DNA from: Halorientalis persicus | GTDB taxonomy: Archaea > Halobacteriota > Halobacteria > Halobacteriales > Haloarculaceae | NCBI RefSeq assembly: GCF_900110215.1 | Contig: NZ_FOCX01000005.1 | Location: forward strand, 1-64,000 | Direction of reading: 5' to 3' | DNA length: 64,000 nt | Shown here: in pieces, positions 1 to 6,701 of the stretch | How the letters are laid out: every line of letters starts with the position of its first letter | How positions within the stretch are numbered: the stretch's first letter is position 1 | The notes under the pieces: generated by a model | Database searches by the model: none | Told to the model about the DNA's origin: nothing | Seen by the model: the letters and a program-made list of their open reading frames with translations, nothing else | Translations under genes and position numbers: made by a program

Positions 1-1
1 C

Positions 2-310
2 GTCACCGCCGACCACGCAAAACATTTCATTTTAGCTGTATGTGAAGAGTTCGAAGATGATTTGATTGTGGTGCTTGATGGAGCACCGTATTTCCAGGCG
101 TCGGCCGTCACGGACCTAGCGGCCCGTGACGACCTCGCCTTCGTGACGCTACCCTCGTATTCACCGGAGTTGAATCCGGTCGAAGAATGCTGGAGACAGC
201 TGCAAAAGGCTCTTAGCAACCGTTTCTTTGACTCGCTCGACGAGCTAACAACAGCGATCGACACCGCTCTCGACAAACTCTCTGTTCCTAAAGTGAGCAA
301 TTACTTCTAG
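2..310 (+). CDS. IS630-type transposase, C-terminal part (cut by window edge)
   Basis: The reading frame is open to the first bases of the window and ends with TAG at 308-310, so only about 102 C-terminal residues are visible. VVLDGAP carries the second catalytic aspartate of the DDE nuclease, and LPSYSPELNPVEECW carries the final glutamate and the proline-rich signature of IS630/Tc1-type transposases. Base composition here is clearly lower in GC than in the neighbours, as expected for an insertion sequence. The last four bases overlap the stop codon of the convergent gene that follows. Whether the full transposase is intact cannot be judged. Family assignment rests on the motifs and is fairly safe. 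Confidence 0.85.
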   Translation, partial: VTADHAKHFILAVCEEFEDDLIVVLDGAPYFQASAVTDLAARDDLAFVTLPSYSPELNPVEECWRQLQKALSNRFFDSLDELTTAIDTALDKLSVPKVSNYF

Positions 311-1395
311 TGTCTACTATAGCCGCGCACCCACAGCACGACGCTGAGTAACGCCAGGACGGCCGCAGCAACCAGTGTGAGGACGCTCTGCAGGAACGGC
401 GATCCCAACAGCGCACCCTGCGTTCGGGGCCGGGGCTCCGAACCGGGATCATCCGCGGGCGTCGCGCGGGTCTCCGGCGGTGGCGTCGTCCCTGCCATCC
501 GCTGGGATTCCCGATTCGTCTTGATATCCGTCTCGGGGGACCCACTCGTCGTCGGTACCGGCGTCAGGGTCGTCGACTGTTCAGTTGTGGCCGTCGTCGT
601 CTCAGCCGACCCCGAGTCCGATGTTGCGGTTCGGTTCCCGCCAGGAGTTTCCGTCCCGGTCTCCGTTCGCTCGTCCCGTGCGTCCGAGTCCGCCGGATCG
701 GTGCCGTCAGGCTCGGTGTCCGTTTCATTCCCGTCGGCCGCCGGGTCCGTCTCGTTCGACCCGGATTCGGGGACGGTCACGAGCGCGAAGTGGCTCGTCG
801 GATCGTCGACCCGCCGGTCGTAGCTCCTGGCGGTGACGAGGCTCGTTCTGTAGGTTCCGTTGGAGAGATTGAACGTCGTCACGTACGCCGTGCCGACGTG
901 GAAGTTCGATTCGCGGTCGGCCACCTCGTCACCATCCATGTCGTAGACGGCGAGGGCGATTTGCCGAAGCCGCTCCGAACTCCCGACCCGAACGGTGAGG
1001 GTCGTCCCCGCTGTGGTCGCGGTGTAGGACTCGATCAACGCCGGTTCGTCGGCCGCCTCGCTCTCTGCAGTCTCGTTTTCGGCCGTCCCGTTCCCGGCCG
1101 TTTCGTTTTTGGTCCGATTCGTGTTGCCATCCGATTCGTCGCCGTTCGTCCCGTTCCCGGTTCCAGCGTCGGTATCGTCGGTCGAGGATTCGTTCGTCTG
1201 GCGAACGAGCAGTCCCGCCTCGAGTGACGACCCACCGCCTCCGTCACCGGCCGTCGCGGACGGCGCGTGACCGGCCGCCGCTGCCGTCGGTTGTCCCCCC
1301 GCGACGCCCGCAACTGGAACCGCGACGAGCAGACAACACAGGACGCCGACCAGAGCCTGCGATATCGTGGCATCGAACGCCGATTTCCCTGTCAT
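307..1395 (-). CDS. Mucin-like secreted or surface-anchored protein
   Basis: No known family recognised. The 362-residue product starts with a hydrophobic signal sequence (about residues 12-33). A Thr/Asn/Asp/Glu-rich linker with many N-x-S/T sequons follows, then a compact region of mixed hydrophobic pattern (about 118-205) likely to be a beta-rich domain. After a second Ser/Thr/Glu linker comes a final transmembrane helix (about 332-355) with a short basic tail. That architecture fits a haloarchaeal cell-surface protein exposed outside and held by a C-terminal anchor, with linkers suited to glycosylation. No PGF-CTERM type sorting motif is visible. A TATA-like TCTAAATAA lies about 90 bp upstream of the start. 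Confidence 0.75.
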   Translation of the reverse strand: MTGKSAFDATISQALVGVLCCLLVAVPVAGVAGGQPTAAAAGHAPSATAGDGGGGSSLEAGLLVRQTNESSTDDTDAGTGNGTNGDESDGNTNRTKNETAGNGTAENETAESEAADEPALIESYTATTAGTTLTVRVGSSERLRQIALAVYDMDGDEVADRESNFHVGTAYVTTFNLSNGTYRTSLVTARSYDRRVDDPTSHFALVTVPESGSNETDPAADGNETDTEPDGTDPADSDARDERTETGTETPGGNRTATSDSGSAETTTATTEQSTTLTPVPTTSGSPETDIKTNRESQRMAGTTPPPETRATPADDPGSEPRPRTQGALLGSPFLQSVLTLVAAAVLALLSVVLWVRGYSRH

Positions 1396-1794
1396 AGTCG
1401 TTCCGGGCTGTGACGGACCGTGCCCTCACCCAGGCGAACCGTCCCACCACAGCCGTTCGTACTAGTCAGTCCGCAACCAGTTATTTAGAGTTTACAGTTC
1501 GTAGATTTATCGCCACCGACAGGTCGAATCATGGGCGAGTGGCGGAGGCGGTAGATGTGCCTGTCGCGGTCTCGGAGTCGGCACGCATCCGGCGCGCAAA
1601 GCGCGCCGGTTCACCGAAAGACGATCCTGCTCGCCTCGCTTCGCTCGGCTGTGCGGGCTGGGACTTTCGAGTGCTCACGAGAGCGGGGCTCTCGTGGCAT
1701 CCCGAAAATCTCCGATTTCCCGCTTGCAGCCAGAAGTCTTCGACTTCTGGCGACGTCACGAGCGAGCGAAGCTCTCTCGAACGACAGTAAAAAT
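1396..1794. other. Gene-free interval with a cluster of short perfect hairpins
   Basis: No credible gene in 399 bp. Several hairpins have exactly nine-base arms and a three-base loop. Perfect: 1589-1609 (CCGGCGCGC, loop AAA), 1676-1696 (CACGAGAGC, loop GGG), 1730-1750 (CCAGAAGTC, loop TTC). Imperfect: 1702-1722 (loop TCC, two mismatches) and 1759-1779 (loop GAA, one mismatch). A bulged stem pairs GATG-TGCC near 1552-1559 with GGCA-CG-CATC near 1579-1588. Loops differ, so these are not simple copies. Similar 21-nt hairpins lie in and before the tnpB gene at 4-5.5 kb. The interval could be a decayed mobile element end or a structured RNA; neither is shown. Confidence 0.6.
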
Positions 1795-2796
<1,002 letters not shown>

Positions 2797-2913
2797 TTGG
2801 AATCGCTATGCCACCCCGGCTTAAGTGCCCACTGCCGCCGGCAGGGCGTGCCTCGGTCGTTGACGCCTGGCCGGCCGTCGGGTTTTTTGCGCGCGGCCGT
2901 TCGAGACGGTACC

Positions 2914-3363
2914 ATGGCACGACCGTCGGCCGCCGGCGAGGTCGCCGAGACCTACGTCGCCGCCCTCCAGCACGATCTGGTGGCGTTCGAGGACGCCGCA
3001 CTCGTCGGCGTCGTCCGCCAGCCGACGGGCTGGTTCCACGGTGCGGTCGACGAGAATCGGCCGGCACTGGGGCCGCCCCAGGAGCTACTGGCGGAGACGA
3101 AACAGCGCCACGAGGACCTGAAGATGCAGGGGCTCTGTGACGAGGGCGCGCACAACGCGGCCTGGGACGAGGTGGGGTTCGAGGAACGGTACCGGGGTCA
3201 CGTCCGCGAGTCCGCCGACGCGCAGGCAGCCCTCGACGACCTCGCCGAGCGCGTTCGAGACGGCGAGACCGTCGTCCTCGTCTGTTTCGAGGGCGAAGAC
3301 AAGCGGTGTCATCGACACGTACTGGTCGAACTGCTGGACGAACGGCTTGCCGATGGGATCTGA
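2914..3363 (+). CDS. DUF488-family protein
   Basis: A 149-residue protein that looks like the DUF488 family. The C-terminal CFEGEDKRCHRHVLVELL matches the conserved Cys-x(6)-Cys-His-Arg pattern of that family, and the N-terminal half holds the sheet core (ALVGVVRQPTGWF). The family has no settled biochemical function. The frame is open far upstream, but the ATG at 2914 starts the recognisable domain and the earlier part is antisense to cysK. It stands alone between cysK (divergent) and the thioredoxin-like gene 54 bp downstream. Confidence 0.75.
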   Translation: MARPSAAGEVAETYVAALQHDLVAFEDAALVGVVRQPTGWFHGAVDENRPALGPPQELLAETKQRHEDLKMQGLCDEGAHNAAWDEVGFEERYRGHVRESADAQAALDDLAERVRDGETVVLVCFEGEDKRCHRHVLVELLDERLADGI

Positions 3364-3386
3364 CGGTCGCCTGTCGGGAACACACC

Positions 3387-3394
3387 GGTTAAGG
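3387..3394 (+). promoter_or_regulatory. TATA-like element of the thioredoxin-like gene
   Basis: GGTTAAGG is centred about 28 nt before the ATG at 3418, predicting a leaderless transcript and supporting the first of two possible methionine starts. Confidence 0.5.
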
Positions 3395-3417
3395 CCGCCG
3401 ACCGCGTTGGTGGGGGT

Positions 3418-3822
3418 ATGAGCGACGGACGACTCACGACGATGGAACCGGACCCGGTCTGGGACGAAGACTCCTACGAGGAGACGGTCGAGACGCTGCG
3501 CGACCTCGACGAGAGCGTGGTGTTCAAAGTCTGGGGCGGCGACTGGTGCAAGGACTGCCGGTCGCAGCTCCCGGCGTTCGGCGCGGCGCTTCAGGCGGCA
3601 GAAATCGCCGAGGACCGGATCGAACACTACCCGACCGAGAAGGAAGACGACGGATCGAAGACCGGTCCCGGCGTCGCGGAGTACGGTATCGAGTACATCC
3701 CGACGGTCGTCGTCGAGGACGCGGAGACGGGCGAAGAACTCGCCCGGTTCGTCGAGGACGCCGAGGTCCCCATCGCGGTCGCCCTCGCCGACGACCTCGC
3801 CGATGTCGAAACGACGGCCTGA
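3418..3822 (+). CDS. Thioredoxin-like protein
   Basis: A 134-residue soluble thioredoxin-fold protein. The active site is WCKDC (C44, C47), the fold core FKVWGGDW precedes it, and the cis-proline loop is YIPTVVV. An acidic N-terminal extension and a short acidic tail are typical of halophiles. The active site has Lys-Asp instead of Gly-Pro between the cysteines, so its redox potential may differ from classical thioredoxin. A second start at codon 9 is possible, but the TATA spacing favours 3418. Partners are unknown; a thioredoxin reductase is encoded at 35110-36162 in this window. Confidence 0.85.
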   Translation: MSDGRLTTMEPDPVWDEDSYEETVETLRDLDESVVFKVWGGDWCKDCRSQLPAFGAALQAAEIAEDRIEHYPTEKEDDGSKTGPGVAEYGIEYIPTVVVEDAETGEELARFVEDAEVPIAVALADDLADVETTA

Positions 3823-4234
3823 GCGCGCCGATAACCGAATCGGACGCGATCCGCAACCAACGAACGAACAGTCGGTGACCAACTGGTAGCCAGCGCCTAG
3901 CCACGCTCCCGGACTCCGTAGGAACATCGTACTCCCGGCTCCCTGTCTCGGAGGTGGGGAGTACACGATTACTGACCTGTACTATTCGGAACATAACGAA
4001 GGGCGTCGGTGAGAGAGACTGATAGAGATAAGAGCGCATACTCCCGCCTTCCCGTGAGTGACGAGTGTTCCGACGCTCTGTCGGAACCGAGGAGCGAACA
4101 GGCGGGGGTCGAGCGGACAGCAGGGTGGGACAGTCCACCGTTCTATTGCAGTGCCGGATTTCCCACGATTTCACTTTCACCCTGGATGGCTGAGATATAT
4201 GTCTCTCACAATCCAGAGATGGGGTACGGCGACG
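3823..4234. other. Intergenic interval with inverted repeats upstream of tnpB
   Basis: No gene seen. An eight-base inverted repeat pairs GTACTCCC (3929-3936) with GGGAGTAC (3957-3964) and may end the thioredoxin transcript. A larger fold has an outer stem CCCGCCT (4043-4049) with AGGCGGG (4100-4106). Inside it GTTCCGACG (4067-4075) pairs with TGTCGGAAC (4079-4087) around a CTC loop, with one G-T pair. The left end of the TnpB element must lie somewhere in this interval, but I could not place it. Confidence 0.5.
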
Positions 4235-5548
4235 ATGGGCGAGGTCACGAAAACGCTTGAACTGAAGCTTGTGGACCCGACCCTCCACAAGCGGCGGAAG
4301 CTTCGTGAGACACGGGACGCCTACCAGAACGCGCTTCAGGCCGCCTTCGCCGCTGGCTGTGACACACAGTCAGCGGCCAACGACGTGGTTGTCGAGTACG
4401 ACCTGAGTGGCTACGCCAAAAACGCCCTCAAGCAGTACGTCCCACAACTCCACAACAGCTACGACGCCGACGAGCTTCACGACGACCACCCGGTGCGGTT
4501 CACCAACGAGGGACTGCAACTCGACCATCAGCCACAGAACGCGATCGAGTGGTACGTCAAAGTCCCGCACCACGAGGATTACCACCTCTGGATTCCAGTA
4601 CGCGCCAATCCCGATCAGCGAGAGTGGCTGGAAGCGGTGTACGCTGACGATGCCGAGATGGGTGAAAGTCAGCTGTTCAAGCGCGACGGAACGTGGTATC
4701 TCCACATCACTGCTACCCGCGACGTGGCCGAGCAATCTGCGGCGTCCGCCGACGAGCAAACGCCCATCGGTGTAGACATTGGAGAAGCGAGTCTCGTCAC
4801 GGTGTGTCACCGTGACGACTCTGGTTCTCCTGTTCGCCCCGAACTGTGGGCCGACGACGGCAAGGCCGTTCGTCGGCTCCGCAAAACCTACTTCACCGCC
4901 ACAAGACGCCTGCAGCAGCGCGGCAGTGAGCGAATCGCAGACTCGTTCGGTGACGCTCTGTGGGACCAGATTGACGATATATTTCACCGCGTGACCCGCG
5001 AGGTTGTGGCATACGCAGAGTCCGTCGAGAACCCGGTGCTGGTGCTGGAAGACCTGACGGACATCCGCGAGAACATGGACTACGGCGCATACATGAATCG
5101 ACGGTTGCACGGATGGGGCTTTGCCAAGCTCCATGCACAGATTCGCTACAAAGCCGCCGAGACGGGGATTCCCATCGAGACGGTGAATCCCCGCAACACG
5201 TCGAAGGCGTGCCACGCCTGCGGTGAACATGGCTCCCGGCCACGACAGGCAACGTTCCGATGCTTGAGTGACGACTGTTGGGTCGGTGAGTACCAGGCTG
5301 ACGTGAACGGGGCGATAAACATTGCAGACCGCTACCGTAGTGGAGAGAGTCACCGCCGAAGCGACCGGAGTTCCCGGCAGAAGGCCGGTGACGATGACTC
5401 GGCTACGGATGGGGCCTCTTTGACCGGGCCACAAGACAGCCACGCCGTTAACGAATCGCGCAGCGATTCGTTCGCACACCAGAAATCTCCGATTTCTGGG
5501 GACAATGCTGAAACCCAGCAGGTAACGCGTGGAACGAATGCGTCTTGA
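4235..5548 (+). CDS. tnpB: TnpB, RNA-guided nuclease of an IS1341-type element
   Basis: TnpB proteins are RNA-guided DNA endonucleases related to Cas12. With the start at MGEVTKTLEL this copy has 437 residues, full length for haloarchaeal members. The RuvC catalytic residues are all present: D181 in IGVDIGEASL, E272 in VLVLEDLTD and D356 in YQADVNGAINIA. The zinc finger is complete (C326, C329, C343, C348), with the four-residue spacing in the second pair. An in-frame ATG at 4199 is possible, but the family N-terminus favours 4235. The last 60 residues are Ser/Asp-rich and poorly structured, and their DNA folds into perfect hairpins, consistent with overlap by a guide RNA. No frameshift is seen, so it is probably active. 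Confidence 0.92.
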   Translation: MGEVTKTLELKLVDPTLHKRRKLRETRDAYQNALQAAFAAGCDTQSAANDVVVEYDLSGYAKNALKQYVPQLHNSYDADELHDDHPVRFTNEGLQLDHQPQNAIEWYVKVPHHEDYHLWIPVRANPDQREWLEAVYADDAEMGESQLFKRDGTWYLHITATRDVAEQSAASADEQTPIGVDIGEASLVTVCHRDDSGSPVRPELWADDGKAVRRLRKTYFTATRRLQQRGSERIADSFGDALWDQIDDIFHRVTREVVAYAESVENPVLVLEDLTDIRENMDYGAYMNRRLHGWGFAKLHAQIRYKAAETGIPIETVNPRNTSKACHACGEHGSRPRQATFRCLSDDCWVGEYQADVNGAINIADRYRSGESHRRSDRSSRQKAGDDDSATDGASLTGPQDSHAVNESRSDSFAHQKSPISGDNAETQQVTRGTNAS

Positions 5549-5623
5549 AACCGACAGGCCGCAACACTCGGCCTGAAATCCCGTGGCGGGATTCCTCCGC
5601 GTTCACGCGGAGGAGGAGGTCAA
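5450..5623 (+). ncRNA. Candidate omega/re-RNA overlapping the tnpB 3' end
   Basis: Five hairpins follow in series. AACGAATCGC (5450-5459) pairs with GCGATTCGTT (5463-5472). CCAGAAATC (5479-5487) pairs with GATTTCTGG (5491-5499). CAGGCC (5555-5560) pairs with GGCCTG (5570-5575). AATCCCG (5577-5583) pairs with CGGGATT (5587-5593). TCCTCCGCG (5593-5601) pairs with CGCGGAGGA (5606-5614). Overlapping 3' RNAs of IS1341-type genes were described in Halobacterium (sotRNAs), and TnpB uses such RNAs with a guide taken from the flank beyond the right end. The 5' boundary is a guess; the 3' scaffold boundary is placed at TCAA. Confidence 0.65.
5611..5620 (+). promoter_or_regulatory. Shine-Dalgarno-like purine run inside the element's right end
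   Basis: AGGAGGAGGT precedes the ATG at 5627 by 6 bases. It is partly the 3' arm of the right-end hairpin (arm 5606-5614), so the mobile element appears to provide the ribosome-binding site of the downstream lipoprotein gene. Confidence 0.55.
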
Positions 5624-5626
5624 TCG

Positions 5627-6667
5627 ATGCGCCGGAACACGAACGCGGGTCTCGACAGGCGGCAATTCATCAGTGGCGTCGCGGCGGGGGCGGGGGCGTT
5701 CGCCTCGACAGGGGTCGCAGTCGCGGGCTGTAAGGACCACGACACCCCGGACCTCGACGAGGTCGCGGCCGGGGAATCCGACAAGACCTACTACTGTCTG
5801 CAAAAGCGGTGGTTCTTCGAGAAGAAGTTCGTCGAAATCACGCCACTGAAAGGATCGATCCCGGTCGAAGAGCTGTACGGGTGGGACCGGACCCACTACA
5901 GTTCCGTCGGGACGAAACCGCTCCAGCGCGAGGACACCTGCACGCTCTTTCTCTACGAGGGACCGGAGGGGGACGTGAGTCTGGTGATCGTCCACGAGAA
6001 GTGGACGGGCGACAACGACGGCGGGGCGGCGTCGTTCACCTTCCTCGGCCTGCCGGAAGACGGCTCCTGGGTGGTGCAGGACGACGAGTACGACGCGCCG
6101 AGCAACTTCGACCAGTGGGAGACCGAGGGGCTGCTCCAGACCGTCCACTGGACCTGGAAAGGGGGCCGAAACGACGGCGGCGCGTACGGCCCGCTCGACG
6201 ACGACCTCTACTTCCGGATCGACCCGTCGTTCAACGAGGACGCCGAACTCTACGGCGATGAGTACGAGGGCAGCGTCGAGAAGTGGCAAGTCCTCTCGGG
6301 CCGTCTCGACGACCCCGAGCGACACACGCTCTGGATGGACGAGGGCGCGAACTTCTTCAAGGACGTCTTCAGCCACCGCGACCACGAAGACTACTGGGAA
6401 CAAAAACGCGAGGCGTGGGACGAGGACGGCAAAAAAGACGACGGCAAACACGACGAAGACGAGCAAACTGGCGACGAGGAGGGAACGGACGACGACGAGA
6501 AATCGGACGACGGTGGAGAGGAGGATCATGGAAACGACCACGAGGACGATGACGAAGGAGGCTGGTGGGACGACGACGAGGAAGATGACGACGAAGACAC
6601 CGATGCTGACGACGGTGGTTGGTGGGAAGACGACGAAGACGACGATGACGACGATTGGTGGGACTGA
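5627..6667 (+). CDS. Tat-exported lipoprotein with acidic Trp-Trp tail
   Basis: No family recognised. The 346-residue protein begins with a twin-arginine signal (DRRQFISG), a hydrophobic stretch and a lipobox AVAGC, so it should be exported folded and lipid-anchored outside the membrane. Residues about 45-245 form a Trp/Tyr/Phe-rich soluble domain without known motifs. From about residue 250 the chain becomes almost purely Asp/Glu with Gly, His and Lys, and ends in repeated WW-D/E-D blocks (GGWWDDD, GGWWEDD, DDWWD). Such a tail could bind cations or partner proteins; this is inference. The gene starts 4 bases after the inferred end of the TnpB element, so its native promoter may have been displaced. 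Confidence 0.8.
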   Translation: MRRNTNAGLDRRQFISGVAAGAGAFASTGVAVAGCKDHDTPDLDEVAAGESDKTYYCLQKRWFFEKKFVEITPLKGSIPVEELYGWDRTHYSSVGTKPLQREDTCTLFLYEGPEGDVSLVIVHEKWTGDNDGGAASFTFLGLPEDGSWVVQDDEYDAPSNFDQWETEGLLQTVHWTWKGGRNDGGAYGPLDDDLYFRIDPSFNEDAELYGDEYEGSVEKWQVLSGRLDDPERHTLWMDEGANFFKDVFSHRDHEDYWEQKREAWDEDGKKDDGKHDEDEQTGDEEGTDDDEKSDDGGEEDHGNDHEDDDEGGWWDDDEEDDDEDTDADDGGWWEDDEDDDDDDWWD

Positions 6668-6701
6668 TTCGGCGGCGGCCGGCGGCTCGCAGTGACCCCG
6701 G

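Larger units (their letters stand above)
4043..5623 (+). mobile_element. IS1341-type (IS200/IS605 superfamily) element carrying only tnpB
   Basis: The element consists of tnpB plus a structured right end; no tnpA (Y1 transposase) is adjacent, so it would depend on a transposase in trans. The right boundary is inferred from the terminal hairpins at 5577-5593 and 5593-5614 followed by TCAA (5620-5623), the right cleavage tetranucleotide known for IS608. The left boundary is uncertain; 4043 is simply the outermost base of the structured region before tnpB. Confidence 0.55.

Noticed and set aside
1530-1610. tRNA-like 5' half (GAGTGGCGGAGGCGGTAG resembles a D-arm region of leucine tRNA)
   Set aside because: No matching acceptor stem, anticodon arm or T-loop follows; the following bases form other hairpins.
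1589-1779. CRISPR array or simple terminator series
   Set aside because: Hairpin arms are unrelated to each other, no constant repeat, and no T-runs follow the stems.
4199-4237. ATG 4199 as the tnpB start
   Set aside because: The preceding residues SLTIQRWGTAT are not family-like; MGEVTKTLEL at 4235 matches haloarchaeal TnpB N-termini.
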